A DNA stretch of 64,000 nucleotides from Saccharicrinis sp050589685. Its GTDB lineage: Bacteria; Bacteroidota; Bacteroidia; Bacteroidales; Marinilabiliaceae. The notes under the pieces were generated by a model, which made no database searches, had not been told where the DNA came from, and saw only the letters and a program-made list of their open reading frames with translations. Each line of letters opens with the position of its first letter. The first letter of the stretch is position 1. The stretch spans positions 166,461-230,460 of the forward strand of contig NZ_JBNGOS010000005.1 of NCBI RefSeq assembly GCF_050589685.1, written 5' to 3'. The translations under genes were made by a program, and so were the position numbers. Positions 1-8,515 of this stretch are shown here, piece after piece.

Positions 1-763
1 CCTTACCAAACTAAAACAGACAGAAAAAGAATTGCTCCAAGCGGAAGAAAACGAAAGGTTAAAATCAGCTTTTCTTGCCAATATGAGTCACGAAATCAGA
101 ACCCCAATGAACGGTATTCTTGGCTTTGCTGAAATACTCAGAACGCAGAAGTTGACTGTACATAAACAGCAAGAGTACATCCGTATAATTGAGCAAAGTG
201 GCGTCCGTATGCTAAGTATCATCAACGATATCATTGATATTTCAAAAATTGAGGCTGGACTTATGAAATATGATATCAAAGAAACGAATATCAACGAGCA
301 GTGCGAATATATTTATACTTTTTTTAAACCAGAGGTTGAAGCCAAAAAAATAGAGTTTTCGTTAAAAACCAGTTTGCCGACAATAGATGCCTTCATTACA
401 ACCGATAGAGAAAAAATATTTGCCATTCTTACCAACCTCGTTAAAAATGCCATTAAATTTACATCTGCAGGCTCAATAGAATTTGGGTATAAATTGACGG
501 GTTCGCTAAAGCAAATACAATTTTATGTAAAAGATACCGGTATCGGGATCCCCAAAGACTGGTGTCAAGCCATATTTGACCGTTTTATTCAAACTGATAT
601 ATCCAATAATGTGGCTCGACAAGGCGCAGGTTTAGGATTATCGATTAGCAAAGCCTATGTGGAAATGCTTGGCGGCAAAATTTGGGTAGAAAGTGAAGAA
701 GGCATTGGCTCAATATTTAATTTCACGATACCTTACCACACGAAACCCAACAAAAATAATTGA
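1..763 (+). CDS. Sensor histidine kinase, C-terminal part (5' end outside window)
   Basis: This is the kinase core of a two-component sensor; the sensory part lies upstream of the window. The frame is open from base 2 without a stop, so the gene is cut by the window edge. A short coiled linker leads into the H-box with the phospho-acceptor His in SHEIRTPMNG (about residue 30 of the visible part). It is followed by the N-box NLVKNAIKF, the G1 box DTGIGIP, the F box FDRF and the G2 box GAGLGLSI of a HATPase_c domain. The protein ends about 20 residues after G2, so no receiver domain follows. The linker-to-HisKA arrangement is typical of PAS-type Bacteroidota kinases. No response regulator lies nearby, and the signal is unknown. 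Confidence 0.93.
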   Translation, partial: LTKLKQTEKELLQAEENERLKSAFLANMSHEIRTPMNGILGFAEILRTQKLTVHKQQEYIRIIEQSGVRMLSIINDIIDISKIEAGLMKYDIKETNINEQCEYIYTFFKPEVEAKKIEFSLKTSLPTIDAFITTDREKIFAILTNLVKNAIKFTSAGSIEFGYKLTGSLKQIQFYVKDTGIGIPKDWCQAIFDRFIQTDISNNVARQGAGLGLSISKAYVEMLGGKIWVESEEGIGSIFNFTIPYHTKPNKNN

Positions 764-864
764 TGGAAAAAAGCACATGGCCATCATCGAAATTCTAAAC
801 TTTCGTCACCCTTGGGGGCAGATTGGCCATTTCCGAATAACAAACCTGGGGTTATGAAAAGCAA

Positions 865-894
865 TAGAGGTTAACCTTTAACGATTAACCTCTA
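865..894. terminator. Hairpin between convergent genes, probable bidirectional terminator
   Basis: A perfect 10-bp inverted repeat (TAGAGGTTAA at 865-874, TTAACCTCTA at 885-894) encloses a 10-nt loop. It sits between the histidine kinase stop (763) and the stop of the convergent gene (928). On the minus strand it is followed by TTGCTTTTC; on the plus strand by a weaker T-rich stretch. Confidence 0.55.
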
Positions 895-927
895 ATTTCT
901 AGCCTATAATATTGCGGGTTAAATCTC

Positions 928-2799
928 CTATTTACAGAACGCCATATGATCCCAAATGTCATGGTGTGTCCATTCTCCATTTGTAAGTTTCAGATCGGCA
1001 TGTACATATACTATGTATGCACAATTGGGTAATGCTGCCACACTTCCGCTGTAAGCCACTTCCCCGTGTGCTTCTTCTCCGGCTGTATCGTGCGCTATTG
1101 CCGGGAATACGTGCGGGCCACCGGGACCTGACATAGTAACTCTCACATTTCCAAGGTTTGGATTAGCGGCAGTGTATTTAACAGTTAATGAATTTGTTAT
1201 TTTAACACATCCGCTACCGGTCATTTCTTTAATGTCCAAACAGGCTACACCTCGTTCTGTTGAAGTGCCTGGCAACCACGATCCGCGCTGTGGAACTCCT
1301 GAGTATAACAAGTTAAACAGGGCGATCTCTTTGGAAGTGCCCGCAATGGTTTCCGTGGCTGCATTTCCTTCTTCCCGTTTAATCATGCGCAATTTGAAGT
1401 AGCGATTCTTTTGCAAAGGTTGTACGCTTGCCGCATTATTGCCCGGAACAAGACCCGCCATATTCACTGTCCCGCTCATTAGTTTCGAAGAAATCAGGTT
1501 AATCAGCAACCCGTTCGTATTTACCACAAAGTTACTCAGCTGTGGTACCTTAACCCAAGTGTCAGAAGCATCAAAAAATACCTCCATCTCACCTGGATGA
1601 GGGTGTATCGCGTAATCGGTGATTTTTATGGGGTTAAATATGTCGCCGGTAAGTTCTTGTGTGTAACCAATTACCGTATTGGCGATGTCGGGCTTCATAA
1701 TATCAGTCCATGGGGTTACCACAGCGCCACCCGGAGCATTCCATTCTTCATATTGGAATTTATATTCAAGCGGTTTGCTGTTGATTTTTTTGTTTAAACT
1801 GCCCAGTAAACTCAGGTTAGAAAAAAACGCAAGGTCGTTCCATCCTGCGACTGCTTTACCCATGGTTCTGCCTGTAGTAGAGTCAATGTTATTCAGGATA
1901 TGGTATGCCCTGTTTTGTCCAATCTTGAAAAAACCGGGAATTACGTCAGTTTCAGGAGGATCAAGCGGCCCTTCTTCCAAACACAGATTTACACAGAAAC
2001 AATTGCCAACGTTTTCCCTATCTTTCATCCTGCCCCTCGATGAGGGCTCCTTGTGAAACTCTCCTGCAGAGGTCGCATATTTGAAATATACATCTGGACC
2101 GTTGCCCCATGGGAACAATGGTGTTTCTACATTGATCAATGGTGAAAGGAAAGTTTTTTTAAATTTTTTTGAAGTATAAACAATAATAAATTGTCCGTTT
2201 GAGTTGGTGACCGCACTTCCCAGTTCATCATCGCTTATCACATCATCGTCCATTGCAGTTACCGTAACGCCGGGAATGGGAGTGTTGGTTTGGCAAACGG
2301 TGAGTTGTCCGAATATAAACCATAAGTCATGTAGAGACAAAATGTAGCACCAGTTTTTAGTGCTGATAATATAATTAAAGGTGGCGTACAAGTTATTGTC
2401 GTTGGTTTGTCTCCAGCCGGGCTGGAAAATGTTGAGACGGACACCAAATTCTTTAAAGTTCTTATGAGGCTTCTGGTTGGCTTGGCCATAATCAGGAACA
2501 TCGGGGTAGTAAAGTATAATTTCAACAGGTCCCCCATCATACTTGAGTTTGTTCCCATCCAGATCGAATGTGTACATGCCATTTTCATCGGTTTTGGTTT
2601 CGGCAAGCAAATCATTCGATTTTTCGCTCACCTCAGCTTTGGAGTAAATTTGAAATAATTCCTTGGGAAGCGCATTGGTAGCTGCAACCACTGCATCTTG
2701 GTTATTGTAGCGATAAAGTCGTACAATAGTGTTCTTTACCGGAATTCTGTTTTCGCGGCAAAGCAATCCGTAAAGGTTTCCTCTTAAAATAAATCGCAT
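928..2799 (-). CDS. Large beta-rich protein of unknown function with two transthyretin-like domains
   Basis: I do not recognise a characterised family. The 623-residue protein has no signal peptide and no membrane segment. Two stretches look like carboxypeptidase-regulatory/transthyretin-like beta-sandwiches: one at about residues 10-115 ending in the TDENGMYTFDLDG turn, and one at about 165-250 with GVTVTAMDDD and TNSNGQFIIVYTS. A Cys cluster (NCFCVNLCLEE, about residue 270) links these to a long C-terminal region with further beta-type sequence and a final Cys-containing motif ending HHDIWDHMAFCK. The start is an ATG directly followed by a plausible N-terminus. It is transcribed alone, facing the kinase, with a 700-bp upstream region rich in small palindromes. 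It could be a surface, adhesin-like or secretion-apparatus cargo protein, but that is a guess. Confidence 0.75.
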   Translation of the reverse strand: MRFILRGNLYGLLCRENRIPVKNTIVRLYRYNNQDAVVAATNALPKELFQIYSKAEVSEKSNDLLAETKTDENGMYTFDLDGNKLKYDGGPVEIILYYPDVPDYGQANQKPHKNFKEFGVRLNIFQPGWRQTNDNNLYATFNYIISTKNWCYILSLHDLWFIFGQLTVCQTNTPIPGVTVTAMDDDVISDDELGSAVTNSNGQFIIVYTSKKFKKTFLSPLINVETPLFPWGNGPDVYFKYATSAGEFHKEPSSRGRMKDRENVGNCFCVNLCLEEGPLDPPETDVIPGFFKIGQNRAYHILNNIDSTTGRTMGKAVAGWNDLAFFSNLSLLGSLNKKINSKPLEYKFQYEEWNAPGGAVVTPWTDIMKPDIANTVIGYTQELTGDIFNPIKITDYAIHPHPGEMEVFFDASDTWVKVPQLSNFVVNTNGLLINLISSKLMSGTVNMAGLVPGNNAASVQPLQKNRYFKLRMIKREEGNAATETIAGTSKEIALFNLLYSGVPQRGSWLPGTSTERGVACLDIKEMTGSGCVKITNSLTVKYTAANPNLGNVRVTMSGPGGPHVFPAIAHDTAGEEAHGEVAYSGSVAALPNCAYIVYVHADLKLTNGEWTHHDIWDHMAFCK

Positions 2800-3502
2800 G
2801 ACTTTTAAATTTTAAGTTAGTAAATGTGAGTTTGTTAAGCTTGTCTGGAGGATCGCTTAAATAATTATACCACTTACAGTTATATTTGTAGGTAGTTATG
2901 TCATATATAGTTGAAAAGTAATATGCTTTAGGTCATTCCGTATGACCAAGTTGGGTCGACAAATGATATCTGAATAAATGGATACCATATATGGTAAGTT
3001 ACGACGTTTGATTCCATCTGTCAACACGGTATTACGTAAACATAATTTACATAGACATAAATAGCTTGTTTCTATGGATGAAATTTGAGTAAGTGATGAA
3101 CCATTAAAGAAAAGAGCCTAATTCATCATTTAAAGTTTTGCAACTAACTTGCAGACAACATAACATGCCGGTATAGGTAAGGATTGGTATTTCTCTTTGG
3201 TTGATGATATATGCAACTTTCATTGATTGGTCAATTATTTTAATACGTACGAAATACAATCATTGACATTCATTCAATTAATCATTATATTCTGCAAATT
3301 GTTGAGTTTTAGACTCGTTTTAGGGATGTTCCTTGCTTCTTTCAAGTGGCGAATGTTACGAAACGAAGGAGCCTGACATTTCCTATAAACCCCAGATGAT
3401 TTAATCTTTAGCAGTTAATGCTTATAACGTGTGCCAACATCATGCGTGTACATTAACGGTTATGTTGCTGACTGTTCATGCAATTTAATGAGATTATAAC
3501 CA
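2800..3502. other. 703-bp intergenic region with clustered short palindromes
   Basis: No convincing ORF is seen in any frame. Between 2931 and 2996 lie three dyads: GGTCAT-5-ATGACC (2931-2947), GACC-6-GGTC (2944-2957) and the 14-bp palindrome TACCATATATGGTA (2983-2996). A TATATTTG box on the plus strand (2881-2888) has no gene within 600 bp. The region must hold the promoters of the divergent genes starting at 2799 (-) and 3503 (+). I could not place them. Confidence 0.4.
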
Positions 3503-4522
3503 ATGAATCATCATTTTGAAACAATAGAGTTCGATGCATACGATGGGGTAAAGTGCAATTTAAAACACCTTATTCATAACAATACCTCCAGAGGTCCGGT
3601 GCTTTTGGTGCATGGTGCCGGTGTGCGTGCGGATATTTTTAATCCTCCTATCAAAGATAATCTTGTTACTCAATTGGCGCAGGAGGGCTATGATGTGTGG
3701 CTCGAGAATTGGCGAGCGAGTATCGACTTACAGCCGAACCAATGGGATTTGGATCAGGCAGCGCTGAATGATCACCCCGCGGCAGTTCAAAAGATTATGG
3801 AATTAACGGGCAGGCAGGAAATGAAGGCCATTATTCATTGTCAGGGAAGCACCAGCTTTATGATATCGGTGGCCCTGGGTCTGGTTCCACAGGTGAAAAC
3901 CATCATAAGCAATGCCGTTTCACTTCATCCTGTTGTCCCTAAATTTTCCATTTTCAAGATTAATTATTTGCTGCCGTTTATAAAGCTTTTTTACAAATAT
4001 CTTAACCCTGCCTGGGGACTTCATGCGCCTGATTTTAAATCAAAAATTCTCCGTTTCATGGTTTCTGCCACACATTGGGAAAGAGATACACCGGTGGGCA
4101 AGTTTGTGAGCTTTACCTATGGTGCCGGGTTTCCTGCCTTGTGGCGACTTGAGAATCTGGATGAAAAAACGATGGACTGGATTCAGCATGAGTTTGCCGA
4201 GGTACCCGTTTCATTTTTTGAACATATTAAAATGTGTATTCACAAAGGCGCACTCATGTCGGTAGATCCGGCTAAAAAGCAAACTACCTACGTGGACGAG
4301 CCCATAAAAAGCGACGCAAGGATAATACTCTTTGGGGGAAAGCAAAACCTTTGTTTTTTGCCCGACAGCCAAAGAAATACTTTTAAATATCTGGAAAAAA
4401 TACATCCCGGATATCACAAGCTGTACATACTTGATAAGTATAGTCATTTGGATGTTTTTTGGGGCAAGGATGCCCCCGCGGAAGTTTTTCCGCTTATGAT
4501 TGAGGAACTAAATAAAAATTAA
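3503..4522 (+). CDS. Alpha/beta-fold hydrolase with Cys at the nucleophile position
   Basis: This is a 339-residue cytoplasmic alpha/beta hydrolase. The oxyanion-loop motif HGAG is at residues 37-40. The nucleophile elbow reads IHCQGS (111-116), so the usual Ser of G-x-S-x-G is Cys113. The acid/base part ends with YSHLDVFWGKDA, where His315 would be the catalytic His. Cys nucleophiles occur in the related PHA-synthase group and in hydrolase modules associated with GMC oxidoreductases (family knowledge). It is the first gene of the module reaching to 12613, and the next gene starts 2 nt after its stop, so the two are translationally coupled. The substrate is probably an acyl or steryl ester or thioester, inferred from its neighbours only. 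Confidence 0.85.
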   Translation: MNHHFETIEFDAYDGVKCNLKHLIHNNTSRGPVLLVHGAGVRADIFNPPIKDNLVTQLAQEGYDVWLENWRASIDLQPNQWDLDQAALNDHPAAVQKIMELTGRQEMKAIIHCQGSTSFMISVALGLVPQVKTIISNAVSLHPVVPKFSIFKINYLLPFIKLFYKYLNPAWGLHAPDFKSKILRFMVSATHWERDTPVGKFVSFTYGAGFPALWRLENLDEKTMDWIQHEFAEVPVSFFEHIKMCIHKGALMSVDPAKKQTTYVDEPIKSDARIILFGGKQNLCFLPDSQRNTFKYLEKIHPGYHKLYILDKYSHLDVFWGKDAPAEVFPLMIEELNKN

Positions 4523-4524
4523 CT

Positions 4525-5409
4525 ATGGCAGTACCAAAACGAATAAAGCGATACGAAGGGCGATATGCCCTGGTGGACGATATCCCATATAAGTTGCCGG
4601 TGAGTGCAAAAAATTCTCCTGCACTGATGGCCGGGTTTTCCTGTGATTGGGAAAAGGCTAATGCCTTGCTGCCCGGAAATGAAATTCATGCCCTAAAGTT
4701 GCCCAACGGAAGAGCGGCGCTCCTGATAACTGTAATCAATTATTTGGATACCAGTATCGGTAAGTATATCGAGTACAGCATAGCCATTGGATGCACGCAT
4801 GGTAAAAAACCAGCTCCGCCCATCCTTAATGCCATGATGATGAAAACCTATGGCACGGGGCAGTATATATTGGACTTACCTGTTAGCTCCGAAATATCGG
4901 TAAAAGGTGGCAAAGGAATCTGGGGGATGCCCAAACACAAAGCCAATCTCGATTTTAAGATAGATGACCACATGGTCAGCAGTCAGTACGAAAAGGATGG
5001 ACACTTTGCCTTTCGCATTGAGATTATCCGTCCCAGGTCATCCTCGTTAAAGCTGAAAGTGGGCACCGTCAATTATTGCCGTTTCAGAAATATGTTGATG
5101 GCTTCCTACATTTATTTTAATTCAAAGGCAGGCGTAAACCTATTTGGCAAAGCAAAGGCCAACCTGTTTATTGGCGACCATCCTAAGGTGTCGTTCCTGC
5201 GGAATATTGATGTTAATCCTGATCCGTTTTTTACCATGTTTATGCCTCAGGCCAACGGCATACTCGATGATCATTTCGATTGCTGGTTTATGACTTATGA
5301 TGAACCTCCCAAAAGCATGCCCGAGGGACTCGAAAGCATTTTCCATCTCGGGCTAAGCGAGGATTGGCTAGAACCGCCGTCAATGGATTATAATAATTTC
5401 AAGATATAA
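4525..5409 (+). CDS. Acetoacetate decarboxylase-like protein
   Basis: This 294-residue protein has the acetoacetate decarboxylase (ADC, PF06314-type) fold. The diagnostic segment is GGKGIWGMPKHKANLDF (about residues 128-144), which matches the family pattern around the Schiff-base lysine (…GxPK…). The C-terminal half carries the usual beta-cone strands. Family members decarboxylate acetoacetate, but many ADC-like proteins act as hydratases or aldolases on other keto acids, so the reaction here is open. It starts 2 nt after the alpha/beta hydrolase stop with no Shine-Dalgarno. Its place next to a hydrolase, patatin and GMC oxidoreductase suggests a beta-keto or oxidised lipid intermediate as substrate. 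Confidence 0.85.
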   Translation: MAVPKRIKRYEGRYALVDDIPYKLPVSAKNSPALMAGFSCDWEKANALLPGNEIHALKLPNGRAALLITVINYLDTSIGKYIEYSIAIGCTHGKKPAPPILNAMMMKTYGTGQYILDLPVSSEISVKGGKGIWGMPKHKANLDFKIDDHMVSSQYEKDGHFAFRIEIIRPRSSSLKLKVGTVNYCRFRNMLMASYIYFNSKAGVNLFGKAKANLFIGDHPKVSFLRNIDVNPDPFFTMFMPQANGILDDHFDCWFMTYDEPPKSMPEGLESIFHLGLSEDWLEPPSMDYNNFKI

Positions 5410-5667
5410 CCGGCAGTGGGTCAATAACTGGGGAGAGCACAACTGTAATTATATAGCACAACGTCTGCTGTATCGACAGTAGGAAGTTAATTATAAGCTG
5501 CCTGGGATATCAGTGCTTTCCTATTTTTACGGATGCAACCTTATGATTATTGTGCGTTCAATACATTAAAGTATACATTCCTCCATGGAGGGATTTAATA
5601 AGAAAAAATTCTGAGCATTCGTGTTTGGCGACTATTATTTATCAGTCTCTTATCTAATTTCAAGCGT

Positions 5668-6174
5668 ATGAAAAAGTTACTGACATTAAACAAAGTGGTA
5701 TTATTTGCCTGTGTTTCCATGTATTTTGGGACCGGCTGGTCGTTGGTCTTATTCTCATTTCCTGCTGCACCGGAATTAACCCCGGACAATTACTATATGC
5801 AGTTTGTTCCGCAGGTGCAGGCCGCCACCGATTTTTTTACGTACATGACCATGCTGATGATGCTGTGCTGTGCCATATTTATTTTTGGAGAATGGAAAAC
5901 AAGCCTGAAATGGTATCCCATCATTGTTTTAACATTGGTGATTCTGGCCACACTCCTCACCATCTATTTTATTTTTGAATACAACCAAGAGATGGCAGCA
6001 GGAGTTGATGATCCGGTGCGGCTTAAAATAGTTTTAAATCAATGGATGAATCTCAATAGAATTAGGGTAAGCATTTGGACATTACAGTGGGTCACCATGG
6101 CGATTTACTTTTTCCGAACAGACATTAAATTAAAACAAGCCCATGAAACAGGCGTGGCCGGTGCAATTATTTAG
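5668..6174 (+). CDS. Four-helix membrane protein, DUF1772-like
   Basis: This small integral membrane protein has 168 residues, with hydrophobic segments at about 7-31, 55-75, 84-105 and 133-150. The WMNLNRIRVSIWTLQW stretch before the last helix resembles DUF1772 (anthrone-oxygenase-like) proteins, a family with no settled function. The gap of 258 bp from the ADC-like gene holds a 12-bp palindrome (5580-5591) but no clear promoter, so I cannot say whether it is cotranscribed with the two genes before it. It begins a run of three small membrane proteins that leads into the patatin gene. Confidence 0.7.
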   Translation: MKKLLTLNKVVLFACVSMYFGTGWSLVLFSFPAAPELTPDNYYMQFVPQVQAATDFFTYMTMLMMLCCAIFIFGEWKTSLKWYPIIVLTLVILATLLTIYFIFEYNQEMAAGVDDPVRLKIVLNQWMNLNRIRVSIWTLQWVTMAIYFFRTDIKLKQAHETGVAGAII

Positions 6175-6213
6175 ATCATTCTAAAAGAGCGATAGAAATA
6201 AAGCACAGGCAAT

Positions 6214-6615
6214 ATGATCAATGAAAATAAATTAAAACACATGCGTAGATATTTAAACCTTGTCGTTATCATAATTTCCATTGCCACCATACTTTCCGGT
6301 TTGGTGCAAATGTTATCGCCCCAAACTGTTCTAAACATCATTCAAGGAGAAATTACAGAAGCGTCGTCGCATTTTTTTGCCATTGTTGGCATGTTTATGA
6401 CCCTGTTTGGCGGCTTGATGATACATGCCATTTATAGCCCGTACCCGCAAAAACCTGCCATTCTGTGGTGTGCTTTGCAAAAACTCGGTGCATTTGTTGC
6501 AGTAGGTGTGGGGATTTTAAACGGAATATTTGCACCCATTGCAGCAGGAGTGGCGTTGTTTGATTTATTCTCCGGTCTACTCTTTTTATATTATTTAAAA
6601 GAGTTGGAGAATTAG
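6214..6615 (+). CDS. Small four-helix membrane protein of unknown function
   Basis: The 133 residues are nearly all membrane-embedded, with helices at about 13-33, 50-70, 82-103 and 107-128. No catalytic motif is visible. It starts with ATG 39 bp after the previous stop and lies in the same orientation as the genes on both sides. The general plan (short cytoplasmic N-terminus, four helices) is like the neighbouring DUF1772- and DUF4345-like proteins, so the three may be diverged relatives that sit together in the membrane. That is inference. Confidence 0.65.
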   Translation: MINENKLKHMRRYLNLVVIIISIATILSGLVQMLSPQTVLNIIQGEITEASSHFFAIVGMFMTLFGGLMIHAIYSPYPQKPAILWCALQKLGAFVAVGVGILNGIFAPIAAGVALFDLFSGLLFLYYLKELEN

Positions 6616-6675
6616 CAACATGAAATTTGCAACCTCCCTGGAATAAGTGATTAAGGTTTGATAAATAACAGGTAC

Positions 6676-7092
6676 ATGAAAATATTGAGCTACTCCTTTT
6701 ATTATCCCTACGTGGTACTCCTGCTTTTTGCGGGATTTTGGGGTGCTTTTATCAATCCTTACTTTGACTTTAACCTTCTGTTTGATCTGGATCCCCAAAC
6801 TCTTGCAGACTATGGATACATAAATTTATTCAGTCAATATCGTTTTTTACGGGCACTGGAGTTTGGGTTTGGTCTATTCTCCATACTCTATACAAGAATG
6901 ATATTTACTAAGAAATCATTTAACATTCTGTTCCTTGTGATTATGGGCTCAGGAATTTTGGCAAGAGTAATGTCATGGATAGTAGAAGGGACGCCAAACG
7001 GTTTAATGCAGTTTTTTATGTTTCATGAGTTAACCGGTTGGATATTGATTTTTATTTATACGTTTAAAATAAGATATAAAAATGCTGATTAA
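6676..7092 (+). CDS. Four-helix membrane protein, DUF4345-like
   Basis: I chose the ATG at 6676 (MKILSYSFYYPYVV), giving 138 residues; a TTG six codons upstream is less likely. The arrangement YRFLRALEFGFGLFS in helix 2, then ILARVMSWIVEG before the last helix, resembles DUF4345 proteins, whose role is unknown. The end overlaps the patatin gene by 11 bp, so translation of the two is probably coupled. This ties the membrane proteins to the lipid-enzyme genes downstream. Confidence 0.7.
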   Translation: MKILSYSFYYPYVVLLLFAGFWGAFINPYFDFNLLFDLDPQTLADYGYINLFSQYRFLRALEFGFGLFSILYTRMIFTKKSFNILFLVIMGSGILARVMSWIVEGTPNGLMQFFMFHELTGWILIFIYTFKIRYKNAD

Positions 7093-8515
7093 AAGTAACG
7101 CGCAGGAAAACAAAAAGTCACTCATATTGGCTGGTGGAGGTATGCGTTTGGCTTATCAAGCCGGCGTTCTTATCGCGTTGGATGAGCAAGGAGTTTCGTT
7201 TAATCATGTGGATGGCACATCAGGGGGGATTTTTAATGCGGGCATGCTGGCGTCAGGACGCAACCCACACGAGATTGCAGAGCGATGGCGTAAGCTGAAG
7301 ATGAAAAATTTTATGTCGATGCGACCGTTGAAGAATTATTTTAAACCCTTAAATATGATGGGTTATGCCGACGCGGATGGAATCAGAAATAAAATATTCC
7401 CTGCCCTGGGTATCAACATTGAAAAAATCAATGGTTTTAACCAAGGCGATATCACCTTTAATGTATGTAACTTCTCTGAAAAAACCATTGAGGCCATTCC
7501 AAATAATCAAGCTTGGGAGGATCATTTAGTGGCCGGTGTTTCGCTGCCCATAGTGATGCCGGGAATACAAATTAAAGAACAATGGTACTCTGATGCGGTG
7601 TGGATCAAAGATGCCAATTTAATGGAAGCAGTGAACCGGGGTGCAGACGAACTATGGCTGGTCTGGGCTATTGGCAATACGGAAACATACTTGCCTGGAG
7701 CACTTAACCAATATGTGCATATGATTGAAATGAGCGCCAATGGCGGTTTGTTGGAAGAGTACGCCAGAATAGATATGATCAATAAACAGATAGAACAAGG
7801 TCATTCTGAATCCGGGCAGAAAACGCCCGTAAAGCTTTTTGTTATTAAACCGGAATTCCCGCTACCGCTCGATCCGGATCTGTTTTTTAATAAAATTGAT
7901 GCCCGTTCGCTGATCAACATGGGCTATGTGGATGCTAAAACCAGTTTGAAGTCTTTACCATCCGATGGACTGCCCATGGATAAGGAAGCTACTAAAATGA
8001 AGAATCCGGGAGTTAGGTTGAATATGCGCAATCAATTTCATGGTACCATTTCAAACAATGAAGATGAAAGTAAAGTCAGCTTTTATACATACATGGTCCT
8101 GTCCGCTCAAAACGATGGAGACATCCTAAAAATATATTCAAGCGTAAGTTTTGAGGTTTTGGGCAAGGAGGTGCCTTGCTTTAATCATTTGGTAAAAAGC
8201 GCAAAAGTAGAAGGTGAAAAATTATTGGAACTTACGTGTTCCTTTGTCCACAAAAATGACAAATACATGTTGACCGCAAGCTGGAAACTGGGTTCGGTTG
8301 TTGATTGGCTACTAGGGTTGGAATTTAAGTATGTTGATGTTTCAATTGCAAAAGCAGATGAAAACGAAGATAGAATGGAAGGCAGGTTATATCAGGACAT
8401 AAAGGAAAGAGCAGATTCCTGGTATAGCACAAATATCCGAAGGCAGGACGGAAAATCGGGAGGTATCGGATTAAAATATCGCATGGGATTAAAACTGATG
8501 AACTATGAAATTTGA
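7082..8515 (+). CDS. Patatin-like phospholipase with extra C-terminal domain
   Basis: This is a lipid acyl hydrolase of the patatin family. The oxyanion hole is GGGMR (18-22) and the nucleophile elbow GTSGG carries Ser47. The dyad Asp is most likely Asp171 in YSDAVW, where the family normally has D-G-G/A. The patatin fold ends near residue 290. The remaining about 180 residues form a separate beta-rich domain (from about 300) not usual in patatins. The domain begins like the C-terminal tail of the GMC oxidoreductase at 10238-12613. The gene overlaps its neighbours by 11 bp on each side. No signal peptide is present, so it acts in the cytoplasm or at the inner membrane face. Confidence 0.88.
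   Translation: MLIKSNAQENKKSLILAGGGMRLAYQAGVLIALDEQGVSFNHVDGTSGGIFNAGMLASGRNPHEIAERWRKLKMKNFMSMRPLKNYFKPLNMMGYADADGIRNKIFPALGINIEKINGFNQGDITFNVCNFSEKTIEAIPNNQAWEDHLVAGVSLPIVMPGIQIKEQWYSDAVWIKDANLMEAVNRGADELWLVWAIGNTETYLPGALNQYVHMIEMSANGGLLEEYARIDMINKQIEQGHSESGQKTPVKLFVIKPEFPLPLDPDLFFNKIDARSLINMGYVDAKTSLKSLPSDGLPMDKEATKMKNPGVRLNMRNQFHGTISNNEDESKVSFYTYMVLSAQNDGDILKIYSSVSFEVLGKEVPCFNHLVKSAKVEGEKLLELTCSFVHKNDKYMLTASWKLGSVVDWLLGLEFKYVDVSIAKADENEDRMEGRLYQDIKERADSWYSTNIRRQDGKSGGIGLKYRMGLKLMNYEI

Noticed and set aside
1679..2056. 125-codon plus-strand frame inside the orphan beta-rich gene
   Set aside because: Antisense to a longer frame with coherent domain-like sequence; no motif of its own.
5580..5591. 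12-bp palindrome CCTCCATGGAGG in the gap before the DUF1772-like gene
   Set aside because: Short, no T run and no repeat elsewhere that I can see; could be chance.
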